From: G965237725 sp965237725
GTDB lineage: Bacteria; Pseudomonadota; Gammaproteobacteria; Arenicellales; Poriferihabitantaceae
Assembly (NCBI GenBank): GCA_965237725.1
Contig: OZ250151.1
Span: forward strand, 3,534,001-3,598,000
DNA: 64,000 nt
Reading direction: 5' to 3'
Part shown: in pieces, positions 1-8,088 of the stretch
Numbering within the stretch: the stretch's first letter is position 1
Layout: the number at the start of each line of letters is the position of its first letter
Made by a program: the position numbers and the translations under genes
Notes under the pieces: generated by a model
Databases searched by the model: none
The model's input: the letters and a program-made list of their open reading frames with translations, nothing else
Told to the model about the DNA's origin: nothing

Positions 1-399
1 GTTACGCCGTTGGGATAATCCTGCGACAACAGGCCCAGGGCTGAGATTTATTCCAAAGTCGAATTTTTGCTCCAAAGCCAATTCGAACAAGGCATCTGTC
101 ATTTTACTCACCAGGCCTCTGCCTTCGTAAGATTCCCGTACCACGGTGCCACCAAAACAGGCCAGCTTTTTTGGTTCTAAAGACGCGCCAATTTTCCACT
201 CCAGACCATAGGCATTACGAGTACCCACTACCTCTCCACTGTCTATGGCAACAACAACGAGGGGTTGATCAGAAACCGGATTTGCAATGTGCTTCCATTT
301 AAATATCTGAGCAAGGCGCTGGGGCGTGGCGCTGGATAGGCGTTGGTATAAGATCAGAAGATCTTCCAGGTAACGAATATGAAATGGAACAATTTCCAT
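1..399 (-). CDS. GNAT-family N-acetyltransferase, C-terminus cut by window edge
   Basis: The ATG at 397-399 opens a frame that runs without a stop to base 1, giving 133 residues of a longer protein. Residues 84-100 (GTVVRESYEGRGLVSKM) fit the acetyl-CoA-binding motif A of GNAT enzymes, whose core pattern is R/Q-x-x-G-x-G/A. The acceptor cannot be read from the sequence. It lies 37 bases downstream of the TTL-like ligase gene on the same strand and is probably the third gene of that transcript. The fold assignment is fairly safe; the substrate is unknown. Confidence 0.75.
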   Translation of the reverse strand, partial: MEIVPFHIRYLEDLLILYQRLSSATPQRLAQIFKWKHIANPVSDQPLVVVAIDSGEVVGTRNAYGLEWKIGASLEPKKLACFGGTVVRESYEGRGLVSKMTDALFELALEQKFDFGINLSPGPVVAGLSQRRN

Positions 400-436
400 A
401 ATGTCAGAAATTAACGTTTACGCTATGGTTTAGCAG

Positions 437-1489
437 CTATATTTTTAGTCGTTGGAAACCACCCCAATTTTCCAGTGGTTCATAATTTTCTGATTCCAGT
501 TGCAGGTCTTTTATAATCAGGCCAATCATGTCTTCGATAAGTTGGTATTTTAGGTTGCCCGAATATTCTGGCGTCATCGCCGGGCCACGATTACATTCGA
601 TAAGCCAGGGCTGCATGTTGCTATCGATCATCATATCCAGACCAATCAATTCGAAGCACATACGTGGGTCACCTAATAACTTATTTGTTGTTGCCTGTAA
701 TGGTTCAGTGATGGAATTGAGGGTATCTATAAGGATTTTCTCAATTTGCGCCCATGTATTGGATCCGGCGGTTGTTTTTGACGCATAGGATTGCCAATAT
801 TCAATGGTGCGACAATGAATCTCGGCGTCATAGTCCGGGTGGGTGGATTGGACCCCTGAATTGGTGTTGTACATGTAGTCACTGACCAAAGGATCGTGTC
901 CCGGTTCATAGGGAATGACACACAAGTCGGTACAACCTTCATTATATAAATAGGCGGTTAATGGATTGGTATTGACGATCAGAAGATACAGCCGAAGATT
1001 GTATTTACAGCCGTCAATCAAATGAACGTCATCGAGATATTCCTGTACCAGCCATTCCCCCGAGATCGGCATTTCTGACACATCATTAACCCGTCTGATA
1101 TATCTTCCCCAGGATCCACCTCTTGGTTTTATTAGCCATTGACCGCAGTCAAATATTTTCGAGATATCATCCTTTTGATCGGGCCAAAGATAGCTTTTTG
1201 GGAAATATCGCGGAAAATTGTCTTTATCGTGATTATTAGAATAGGCGTTGGAGAGATTTTGAAACAGCGACCACTTGTTGGTCAGTACAGATATGCCAGG
1301 AATATGGTTAATTCTCCGACCGGTAGGGATATGTTTGTAAAAATCCCGGGGTGGTTCTTTGTCGTTGTACCAGAGAATATCCCAATCGGGTGTTTCAACC
1401 TGAATTACGCCGGCGTTTTTGAAACCCTGGATGACAACCTGTGCGGATGGGTCGGATACAGGGCCGACAAATCCAAACTTTGTTGCCAT
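437..1489 (-). CDS. Tubulin-tyrosine-ligase-like (TTL) ATP-grasp protein
   Basis: This 350-residue protein shows the TTL-family landmarks in order. Residues 36-80 hold the W-x-I-L-W stretch, the R-x-I-N-H-x-P-G motif (59-65) and the T-N-K motif (70-72). ATP-grasp parts follow: WLIKPRGGSWGRYI (118-131), VQEYL (148-152), KYNLRLYLLI (162-171) and the metal-binding D-x-x-x-D...PWLIECN segment (about 285-300). Family members ligate amino acids to protein or peptide carboxylates using ATP. Bacteria lack tubulin as a target, so the acceptor here is unknown. It lies 70 bases after a Tat-signal protein gene and 37 bases before a GNAT gene, all on the minus strand, which makes the secreted protein a candidate substrate (inference only). 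Confidence 0.85.
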   Translation of the reverse strand: MATKFGFVGPVSDPSAQVVIQGFKNAGVIQVETPDWDILWYNDKEPPRDFYKHIPTGRRINHIPGISVLTNKWSLFQNLSNAYSNNHDKDNFPRYFPKSYLWPDQKDDISKIFDCGQWLIKPRGGSWGRYIRRVNDVSEMPISGEWLVQEYLDDVHLIDGCKYNLRLYLLIVNTNPLTAYLYNEGCTDLCVIPYEPGHDPLVSDYMYNTNSGVQSTHPDYDAEIHCRTIEYWQSYASKTTAGSNTWAQIEKILIDTLNSITEPLQATTNKLLGDPRMCFELIGLDMMIDSNMQPWLIECNRGPAMTPEYSGNLKYQLIEDMIGLIIKDLQLESENYEPLENWGGFQRLKI

Positions 1490-1559
1490 GAAGTTTGTTA
1501 GTTAGAAACAAATTCGCATGTTTTGGGTTGTACCAAAAGTAGATCAAATTGTGATCGGG

Positions 1560-2309
1560 CTAGGGGGTCACTTTTACTATAATTTTTGAGCCCATAGAAT
1601 CGCCGCAGCCGGGAACACAGATAAATTGATCTGTCGGCACAAGGTTGGCGGTAAACTTTATACTTTTGCAAGATTTATTTCCGTTGTCCTCATTAAAAAT
1701 ATCGAATGCTCCCGTTACGGTCATTGCATCAGGGTCATACTCCATACTGAATAGGTCCACCCTCTCCTGATCATCTTCAATGTCAATACTCTCATCAATT
1801 CTCAAAATCGATGTGTCCACGAGTTTATTGTCTGGCAGGAGGGTAGAGCTTGTCTGGCCAGTGCATTCCTGAAACCCACCGGTAGTACTAAAACAGATAT
1901 CGACGTCACCATTTTGGAGGATTCGAAATATGACAATAATGTTTATTTTATTATCCTGGCAGGCAGACTCACCCACATCATTGTGATAGCTGTCCAGTGC
2001 TGAGGCGGTTGGGATGACACTTTCCAGTGTAGCTGGTATAAGCCCTTCCAGCAGGGTATTGCCTTCCCACCATTTGGAATTATCAGCCATATCGATAGCT
2101 TCAGTTGTAAATATGCCTAGAGGTGACATCATGGCATGAGCAGGCAGAAATACCGTATCAACAACAGGTTTTCGCCAGGTTTCTGGCAAAGCCTGGCTGC
2201 CCGCCACTAATCCGCCAGAAGCAACCAGCGACTTAAGCGCTGTACGTCGGTGGATATTTGGTGTGGTATTGGATTTCCCGAATATTTTGTCTTTATCGAT
2301 ATTTCTCAT
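1560..2309 (-). CDS. Twin-arginine signal protein of unknown function
   Basis: The protein has 249 residues. Residues 21-26 (RRTALK) and the following small, hydrophobic stretch form a Tat signal. It runs into a recognisable L-P-x-x-W-x-K-P-V-V...L-P-A-H-A motif (41-59), seen at the N-terminus of assorted proteobacterial exported proteins. The A-H-A end is a plausible signal peptidase site. The mature part is acidic with several cysteines (CFST, ECTGQ, SCKS, ICVPGCG) and no domain I recognise. It is the first gene of an apparent operon with a TTL-like ligase and a GNAT protein. Folding before export, as Tat implies, would leave time for cytoplasmic modification by these enzymes (inference). 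Confidence 0.7.
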   Translation of the reverse strand: MRNIDKDKIFGKSNTTPNIHRRTALKSLVASGGLVAGSQALPETWRKPVVDTVFLPAHAMMSPLGIFTTEAIDMADNSKWWEGNTLLEGLIPATLESVIPTASALDSYHNDVGESACQDNKINIIVIFRILQNGDVDICFSTTGGFQECTGQTSSTLLPDNKLVDTSILRIDESIDIEDDQERVDLFSMEYDPDAMTVTGAFDIFNEDNGNKSCKSIKFTANLVPTDQFICVPGCGDSMGSKIIVKVTP

Positions 2310-2538
2310 AATTCTGCCTCAAATTCTGTTAACCCATTAGGTAGCGTTAAATTGTGCGGCAATTGGTTGATGCTGTCAAAAGATTATTGGGAAATATTGG
2401 GTAAAAACCGATTAATACGGATGTTGAAATCCTATTTGCACAATTTTGATGTCCATATGCTGGTTAATCTTTTGCAAAAAATAGTGTATCGTTGAAAAAA
2501 TACAATTTATCTAATCGAAACGTAAAGAGAATCTCGAA

Positions 2539-2715
2539 ATGAAGCTTAAGAACGTGTTAAATATTGGAATTGCGACTGTCATTGCCTTAATGTTTACAGG
2601 CTGCGCACCGGAGGTCGGTAGTGATAAATGGTGCGCCAACATGAAAAACAAATCCAAAACTGACTGGTCGGTAAACGAAGCCACGGACTTTGCCAAGCAC
2701 TGCCTTTTAAATTAG
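2539..2715 (+). CDS. Small DUF3012-type lipoprotein
   Basis: This 58-residue ORF starts at ATG 2539, with a purine-rich stretch (aaagaga) about eight bases upstream. It begins MKLKNVLNIGIATVIALMF and then has a lipobox, T-G-C, with Cys22 as the likely lipidated residue. The mature part, with G-S-x-x-W-C-x-x-M, D-W-S-x-N-E-A and A-K-H-C, matches my memory of the DUF3012 family of tiny gammaproteobacterial lipoproteins. Two cysteines (W-C and H-C) could form a disulfide. The function of the family is unknown. It stands alone on the plus strand between minus-strand genes. Confidence 0.75.
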   Translation: MKLKNVLNIGIATVIALMFTGCAPEVGSDKWCANMKNKSKTDWSVNEATDFAKHCLLN

Positions 2716-2781
2716 TCGTCGAGACTACTGTTCCAGATTCGTATTCAGGGATTGAGCCTGGGAAATTTAGTACGTAGTTGA

Positions 2782-3654
2782 TTAATTAAGAACGCTGGTG
2801 AGTAGTCGTCTGTATTTCGAAGCCAGCTCGCCTTTACCGCCGAGTAATTCAAACACCTTGATCAGGGTAAGTCTTGCGATGTCGTCCTGGAACTGCCGAT
2901 CCTGTTTAATAATTTCCAATAACTGATCCATGCCTTCGGCGTATTTTTGTTCAGCGATGTAGCGCTGTGCCAACTCCAATCTGGCCTGCAAATTTGATGA
3001 ATCCTCATTGATGGCATTGAGTAATTCAGACTCTGCTGGCAGGTCGTTAACCACCTGATCAAATTCGATTTTGGCCAAATAGGCCTGAAATTCCGGCGTT
3101 GATTTTCCTTCATCGGAAATTGCTTCAGCCACCTTGGCGGCATCAGTCATATTATCTTCCGCGCACAGCCACCCCAGTAGAACAAGCTTCGGTTGATCGT
3201 TATCCGGCTGGGAATGCATCATCTGCACCATCAAGGCTTTGGCGCCATCGGTATTACCATTTTCGTATTCCGCCTGGGCAATTTCAACTTCACCAGGGCC
3301 TGGCGCACCAACGTGTTTGTCGATAATTTCCCGAATTGCGGATTCCGGTTGGGCGCCCATAAATTGATCCACTGGCTGCCCATCTTTAAAAAAGAATACC
3401 GTTGGCAAACTGCGGATTCCAAATTGCCCTGCCAGTTCCTGTTCCTGCTCGGTATCTACCTTGACTAATTTGATTGCGCCCTGGTATTGAACCACCAGAT
3501 TGTCAAGAATTGGTGCCAGGGATTTACAGGGTGCGCACCAGTCAGCCCAGAAATCAACAAGTACCAGGGCTTCATTGGATGCTTCGATAACGTCCGCAGC
3601 AAAGGTTTGCATGCCTGAATTGACATGGTTTTCAGTGGTTGTGTTCATATACAA
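2782..3654 (-). CDS. cnoX: Thioredoxin-fold co-chaperone CnoX (YbbN) with TPR-like tail
   Basis: This is a 290-residue cytoplasmic protein with an N-terminal thioredoxin domain (about 15-120) and a helical TPR-like C-terminal half (about 130-290), the CnoX/YbbN layout. The active site is W-C40-A-P-C43-K, so both redox cysteines are present; the E. coli protein has S-x-x-C. CnoX holds unfolding proteins under oxidative stress and passes them to GroEL/ES or DnaK. Either of two nearby Met codons (M1, M3) could be the start. The next gene upstream on this strand is a small membrane-protein ORF ending about 60 bases away. Confidence 0.9.
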   Translation of the reverse strand: MYMNTTTENHVNSGMQTFAADVIEASNEALVLVDFWADWCAPCKSLAPILDNLVVQYQGAIKLVKVDTEQEQELAGQFGIRSLPTVFFFKDGQPVDQFMGAQPESAIREIIDKHVGAPGPGEVEIAQAEYENGNTDGAKALMVQMMHSQPDNDQPKLVLLGWLCAEDNMTDAAKVAEAISDEGKSTPEFQAYLAKIEFDQVVNDLPAESELLNAINEDSSNLQARLELAQRYIAEQKYAEGMDQLLEIIKQDRQFQDDIARLTLIKVFELLGGKGELASKYRRLLTSVLN

Positions 3655-3715
3655 ATATTGTGGTTTGACAGGTTGGTATCTATGGCCGGATAAGTCCGGA
3701 AAATTTCGTAGACGA

Positions 3716-3847
3716 TTAAATATTATAAATCAAATACGCTGATAAAAGTTTCCCCCCAATAAGAATTATCATTCCAAACAGGAATGTGGAAACAAAGATT
3801 CCTGCGGATGAGCGAATGCCCATTAGTACGCTTTGGCGAGTGTCCAT
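3716..3847 (-). CDS. Small single-pass membrane protein (43 aa)
   Basis: This ORF has an ATG at 3845-3847 and a TAA at 3716-3718. A good ribosome-binding sequence (taggaag) lies about eight bases upstream. The product begins MDTRQSVLMGIRSSAG and then has a long apolar segment (about residues 16-41), so it should be an inner-membrane protein with its N-terminus in the cytoplasm. It sits between the DUF2288 gene, ending 25 bases upstream, and cnoX, all on the minus strand, so the three may be co-transcribed. I recognise no family. Support is the ribosome-binding site, the coherent membrane helix and the tight fit between neighbours. Confidence 0.55.
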   Translation of the reverse strand: MDTRQSVLMGIRSSAGIFVSTFLFGMIILIGGKLLSAYLIYNI

Positions 3848-3871
3848 CGAATTTGCTTCCTATTTGTTTTT

Positions 3872-4177
3872 TTAGTGAATTTCTTGTACCAGAACCCAGG
3901 GCGCGGTAACTACAGCCCAGAAGGTACTCTGATTTTCATGCCACAACCGGGCATCGTCCTGTTGCGCTTTTCGTACGCTCGAATCATTTAACAGCGCCTC
4001 AATTTTTGTTTTGTCGTCGTCAACAAAATTCGCGGCGATGTCAACCAGATCCAACTTCGGATCGACAATCAGAATTAACCCCTGGGCGTAAAATTTCTGC
4101 AACTCTGACCAATGGATTTTCGCGGTTTCAAGATTTAATTTTTGCGCGGAGGTGAGAATTGGATCGTGGTTGGGCAT
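3872..4177 (-). CDS. DUF2288 protein
   Basis: This 101-residue protein carries the conserved features of DUF2288: L-x-x-E-T-A-x-I-x-W-x-E-L near residues 14-27, the L-D-L-V-x-I-A stretch around 43-49, and the ending W-A-V-V-x-A-P-W-V-L-V-Q-E. The family is small, soluble and of unknown function, common in Gammaproteobacteria and cyanobacteria. It is the first gene of a minus-strand run continuing into the 43-residue membrane protein and cnoX, and it is divergent from the GNAT gene that starts about 90 bases away. Confidence 0.85.
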   Translation of the reverse strand: MPNHDPILTSAQKLNLETAKIHWSELQKFYAQGLILIVDPKLDLVDIAANFVDDDKTKIEALLNDSSVRKAQQDDARLWHENQSTFWAVVTAPWVLVQEIH

Positions 4178-4267
4178 TTGTGACCTTGAAATTACTTTAG
4201 AGGATTATGGTAGGGTAGGATTTTATTATAGTTCTTGCATTCACTATACAACGATTTCCAAAATCCA

Positions 4268-4777
4268 ATGACCATAAGTTTTCGATCGGCAAACCCTGAG
4301 GACATTGATGCCATGGTGACGTTTTTGTTTAAGCACGGCCAGAACCAGTGGAACTACTTACCCGAGGAAGGTATTGCCGCAGAATTTCAATGTTTAAATT
4401 CCGGGGAGGCCATTGCCTTTATCGCCGAGGACACCAATATGGTCGGATTTGCCATTTCCCTTTTGAGTCAGGCATGTCCGGAATATCTGTGGAAATATAC
4501 CCCGTTGTCTAAAATTATGTTTATAGCGGATGTGGTTGTCGGTGCAGACCACGCAGGGAAAGGCATTGGCAGTGAATTGTTAAAATTATCTATTGCACAA
4601 TCCGTAACCCTGAGATGTGAATCAGTCTTTATCGAACGCCACGAAGAGAATTTGGCTTCCGCAGCGATGATGAACAGAGCGGGTTTTACGCTGGTAGAAA
4701 CTTTTTACGATCCAGGTAAGCGGCATTCGGGGTCGCAAAATTCTTCAATTTTAAAAATTGAACATAACAAATCCTGA
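4268..4777 (+). CDS. GNAT-family N-acetyltransferase
   Basis: From ATG 4268 the product has 169 residues and begins MTISFRSANPEDID, a typical GNAT opening. The acetyl-CoA motif V-V-x-A-D-H-A-G-K-G-I-G-S-E-L-L (about residues 94-110) follows a strand reading KIMFIADVVV, and M-M-N-R-A-G-F lies near the end, as in many GNATs. An in-frame TTG at 4235 would add 11 residues. I prefer the ATG because the domain begins directly after it, though neither start has a clear ribosome-binding site. It is similar in type to small-molecule or diamine acetyltransferases; the substrate is unknown. Confidence 0.85.
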   Translation: MTISFRSANPEDIDAMVTFLFKHGQNQWNYLPEEGIAAEFQCLNSGEAIAFIAEDTNMVGFAISLLSQACPEYLWKYTPLSKIMFIADVVVGADHAGKGIGSELLKLSIAQSVTLRCESVFIERHEENLASAAMMNRAGFTLVETFYDPGKRHSGSQNSSILKIEHNKS

Positions 4778-4811
4778 ATCAGTCCAGTTTTGTATCGCTG
4801 TACAAATTTTT

Positions 4812-5891
4812 TTATCGCTGTTGAAATGGAATTTCGCAATAGGGGTCGAGTTCGATAATTTCACTAATCGGTAAATTGCCATGAGGGGCATAGGCCCAGC
4901 TCGGCAGAACCATGGAATAGGTTCCCATGCCGCCGGCGACAACCAGCATGATTTGATCAACATGTTGTAGTGCGCGAAAACCTGATTCGGGTTCCTCTGA
5001 TTCAATGGCCAGGTCACCATAGATCGATTTCCCATAGTCAGAGGACATCACAGCAAATTCCATCATTTGTGCCCGTGCGCTCTCACGCGTGTAGCCCGCT
5101 TTGAAAAGAATCGTCGCATGTTCCGGACAAATCACCACAACCAGCCCACCGTTACCTCCGCGATAGATGTTGTTACTGCCGGGATTAGCGATCACGCCAC
5201 CAATTATTTTCAACAAACGCAATGCATCCGAGTCGATGTCCTCGGTAGGTTCCATGATCAGGGAATGGGGCGCTTCCACAGCAATGACCGTAGCCACACT
5301 TTGATCAGCTTTGAATCCTTTGGTCACATGATAGGGCTCAAACGGCGATTCATGCTCGGCTTCGGCGAAACAGGCGGAGAATTTTCCCGGTGTGCTGAAT
5401 ATGGCCATATCGCTGGAACCCGGCTTACGTCCGCCGATATTGATAATGGCCAGGGAAAGGGCCCTGCCAATGGCCGCGCTGGCTCGGTTGCCAGGGCCAA
5501 GGATGCCTGCACCCGATGCGATGGGGCCGCATAAATCCCGCGCCGGACCGTTTACGATGATTAATGGTGCAAGGCAGTGGGTGGTTTGATTGACCTCGGT
5601 CAAATCAAATTCCGGTCGGCAAACTGCTTTTACAGCGGCCACCACCACTGGAAAATATCCGGGCATACAACCCGCCATCACCGCAGATGCCGCAACCAGC
5701 TCTACCCTGGCCGCGCCCTGTTTAGGACCCATTTCACCCAACACCAAATCCGGGTCAAGGTCGGTGCTCGACATCATGGCTTCGATTCTTGTTTGCGTGG
5801 GAATGACCACGGGCAGACCATCGGTACAGCCCTGGGCGTGCAGAAGCTCGAGGGCGGCTTCTTCATCAGCAGCTTCAAGCTGCCTGGGCAT
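4812..5891 (-). CDS. UGSC-associated conserved protein (about 360 aa)
   Basis: The 359-residue protein begins with a short helix and then G-C-T-D-G-L-P-V-V-I-P-T, which I know from a family commonly encoded beside UGSC proteins. Other conserved-looking blocks are V-M-A-G-C-M-P-G-Y-F-P-V-V (about 71-83), H-C-L-A-P-L-I-I-V-N-G (about 105-115), the Gly-rich G-A-G-I-L-G-P-G-N-R-A-S-A-A-I-G-R-A (about 126-144) and N-I-G-G-R-K-P-G-S-S-D. There is no signal peptide. Its start overlaps the end of the upstream UGSC gene by 17 bases, so the two are translationally linked. The biochemical role of the pair is not known to me. Confidence 0.7.
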   Translation of the reverse strand: MPRQLEAADEEAALELLHAQGCTDGLPVVIPTQTRIEAMMSSTDLDPDLVLGEMGPKQGAARVELVAASAVMAGCMPGYFPVVVAAVKAVCRPEFDLTEVNQTTHCLAPLIIVNGPARDLCGPIASGAGILGPGNRASAAIGRALSLAIINIGGRKPGSSDMAIFSTPGKFSACFAEAEHESPFEPYHVTKGFKADQSVATVIAVEAPHSLIMEPTEDIDSDALRLLKIIGGVIANPGSNNIYRGGNGGLVVVICPEHATILFKAGYTRESARAQMMEFAVMSSDYGKSIYGDLAIESEEPESGFRALQHVDQIMLVVAGGMGTYSMVLPSWAYAPHGNLPISEIIELDPYCEIPFQQR

Positions 5892-6414
5892 TACTATTTT
5901 CCAGAGCCTCGAGGATATTTATGATTACATCATCTGCCACTGCGCGCATGGAAATTTCGTCCGTCCCCCAAATTGGATAGGGCAGTTGCACCCGCGGTGC
6001 GTCGGGCCAGCCCAGGGACCGGGACAGGGTTGTGGCCTGCTCCCAGAATATTTCAGTGACCAGAGAAACCGCAGGGCAGTTTCGGCTGACCAGCGCGATG
6101 CCATCTTTTACCGTTCCCGCGGTACACGAGCCACAATGACCAATTGCGCATATCGCGGCATCACATTCCTCAGCAACACGACACATGAGAGCATCATCAG
6201 CATAGGTAATTTTTCCGGTTTCGTAGTACTTGATTGTGGTGCCAGGTCGTGCCTGAAGCAGGGTGTCACCAACAATCTTCATGAAAACATCACAATGCAC
6301 AATTTTATTAATCACCAGGCCCACAGTTGCCGGTTTGCCAAGATCAATAGCAAGATTATAGACCTGTGCGGGAACCAGGCATTGTGCTTCCGGGTTGATA
6401 AAAGTGACTGGCAT
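5875..6414 (-). CDS. UGSC-family protein, cysteine form (CGSC)
   Basis: The 179-residue protein contains G-H-C94-G-S-C97-T-A-G-T-V-K-D, which lines up with the U-G-S-C-T-x-x-x-V-x-D signature of the UGSC family. In selenoprotein members the first position is selenocysteine. Here it is a normal Cys codon (TGT, read on the minus strand), so this is the Cys homologue. The C-terminal L-P-Y-P-I-W-G segment also fits. A redox or catalytic thiol pair is likely. The gene overlaps the following UGSC-associated gene by 17 bases and is divergent from the racemase-like gene at 6559, so the intervening 144 bases probably hold back-to-back promoters. Confidence 0.75.
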   Translation of the reverse strand: MPVTFINPEAQCLVPAQVYNLAIDLGKPATVGLVINKIVHCDVFMKIVGDTLLQARPGTTIKYYETGKITYADDALMCRVAEECDAAICAIGHCGSCTAGTVKDGIALVSRNCPAVSLVTEIFWEQATTLSRSLGWPDAPRVQLPYPIWGTDEISMRAVADDVIINILEALENSNAQAA

Positions 6415-6558
6415 GATTATTTCAATATTGTATAGTCTGGATTATGTAGTTTGGCAATTTATTAATCGTGGTTAAATAACGTTAAGTGCTTGTATCGGCA
6501 ATGGGCCATGCTACAAATTTTATAACAAATATTCAAACTAAATATACCGGATATCATC

Positions 6559-7395
6559 ATGAAACCAGAAAGATGGTCAAATCCTGACCTAAAACTTTTT
6601 CCATATCAAGTCGGATTCACCGCGCCACCCATGGATTTTGATGCTGCACCCACGGATTTTTTGCGCATAGCGCCGGAGACAGTGGGTGTGCATGGGCGAT
6701 TGTTACATCTTCCGGGATATGCCCACGAATTAAAACAACGGGCAAATAATTTTCATCTGCTCGAAGAAGTGGTGCATTGCATGTCCAATTCAGGCGCCGA
6801 TGCGGTAGGCCAGGTCGGAACCAACTGGGTGCATTGCAATGGCACCAGTGCAGACGATATTCGAAAATTTTGCCAGGAGATGGTGGATAAATATGAAACC
6901 CCATTTCGCATGGCAGGAATGTGTCTTGTCGAAGCTTGTGAATCATTAAATATTTCGAAGGTTGCGTTAAATTCGGTGTACTTCTGGCCGGACTGGCGGG
7001 ATGGGGTTGTCCGATTTTTGAAAAGTGCCGGGTTGGAAGTGTTGTGGCATGGCAATTTTGTCGATCAGGGATTTTATGCTGACCAGCAGGAAGTGAATGA
7101 TGCGACCTGGATATTCCCAGGAGATCTGGCATTAAAATCGACTTTGAAAACCGCGGAAATGGCACCCGACGCTGAAGCTATTCTGATTAATGGTATGCCC
7201 AACTGGCGCCGGGCAGATGGTCTGCCCCAACGAACTTTAAGTCGTGTCAATGAACTGGAAGCGGCGGTCGGTAAACCGGTGATTTCTTCAGATTTTGCAT
7301 TGTACTGGGGGGTATTCCAGAGTCTTGGGGTTGCACCCTCCGGCAATCATGGGCACTTACTAACTTCGCTGCAAAAAGAGCTGGGCAACAAATAA
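6559..7395 (+). CDS. Asp/Glu racemase / maleate isomerase-fold protein
   Basis: The 278-residue protein resembles the maleate cis-trans isomerase and arylmalonate decarboxylase branch of the Asp/Glu racemase superfamily. It has two alpha/beta halves, with G-A-D-A-V-G-Q-V-G-T-N-W (79-90) at the first active-site loop and A-I-L-I-N-G-M-P-N-W (206-215) at the second. Active members normally carry Cys at both loops; here both equivalent places read Trp or another residue, while Cys93 and Cys121 lie nearby. It may therefore use different chemistry. A glutathione transferase gene follows 18 bases later on the same strand, suggesting one transcript. Confidence 0.7.
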   Translation: MKPERWSNPDLKLFPYQVGFTAPPMDFDAAPTDFLRIAPETVGVHGRLLHLPGYAHELKQRANNFHLLEEVVHCMSNSGADAVGQVGTNWVHCNGTSADDIRKFCQEMVDKYETPFRMAGMCLVEACESLNISKVALNSVYFWPDWRDGVVRFLKSAGLEVLWHGNFVDQGFYADQQEVNDATWIFPGDLALKSTLKTAEMAPDAEAILINGMPNWRRADGLPQRTLSRVNELEAAVGKPVISSDFALYWGVFQSLGVAPSGNHGHLLTSLQKELGNK

Positions 7396-7413
7396 TTCGA
7401 GGGTCTGGATTTA

Positions 7414-8070
7414 ATGAGTATTGATATTTACTGGATTAGCGGTAGCTCGCCCGCCTGGCGCGTGCTGCTCATGCTCGACTGCAAGAACATCCCCTATACG
7501 TCCCATATTCTGGAGAATTCCAAAAACCAGCAAAAGGAACCCTGGTTTTTGGCGTTAAGTCCGCGAGGTCAAATTCCACTGCTCAAGGATGGCGATCTTG
7601 TAATCAGCGAGTCCCTGGCGATTATGCATTATCTTGAGAAGCGCTATGTTGAATCACCCATGTTTGGATCAAGTGCAATGGATACCGCGAAAATTGAACA
7701 ATGCATGCACGAAATTTTATCTTATGTGGATAAGCCAGTCGGCGATTTTGTACAACCGGTGTTTAGAAACAAGGTCGAGGAACATCGGCATACGCTGCCA
7801 GATACTGCTGAAAATATCGTAAAAGAATTGACCGCGCTGGAAACCAGACTGTCGGTGAGCAACTGGTTAGTAGGTGATTTTTCAGCTGCAGATATTATTC
7901 TTACTCCGACTTTCCAAAGGTTGCTGCGGGCAATAAACAAGGCGCCGGAACTTGCAGATGAAATAGGATTGAATGCACTGGATACTCAATTTCCCAATCT
8001 GGATCGGTGGAATAACAATTCAGAAAACCTGCCAGCGTTTCAGAAAACTTTTCCGCCACACTGGAGATAA
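7414..8070 (+). CDS. Glutathione S-transferase family protein
   Basis: This 218-residue protein has the two-domain GST layout. The N-terminal thioredoxin fold starts I-Y-W-I-S-G-S-S-P-A-W-R-V, with a Ser at the usual catalytic position. It contains the cis-Pro G-Q-I-P-L-L (about 51-56) and the glutathione-binding S-E-S-L-A-I-M-H-Y-L (about 65-74). The helical C-terminal domain includes N-W-L-V-G-D-F-S-A-A-D-I, the conserved N-capping box motif of GSTs. It follows the racemase-like gene closely. Likely glutathione-dependent detoxification or isomerisation; the substrate is unknown. Confidence 0.9.
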   Translation: MSIDIYWISGSSPAWRVLLMLDCKNIPYTSHILENSKNQQKEPWFLALSPRGQIPLLKDGDLVISESLAIMHYLEKRYVESPMFGSSAMDTAKIEQCMHEILSYVDKPVGDFVQPVFRNKVEEHRHTLPDTAENIVKELTALETRLSVSNWLVGDFSAADIILTPTFQRLLRAINKAPELADEIGLNALDTQFPNLDRWNNNSENLPAFQKTFPPHWR

Positions 8071-8088
8071 ATACAGTAACGGGATAAC

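Noticed and set aside
6121..6150. Selenocysteine (UGA) at the UGSC motif
   Set aside because: The codon is TGT on the minus strand and there is no TGA in frame, so no recoding is needed.
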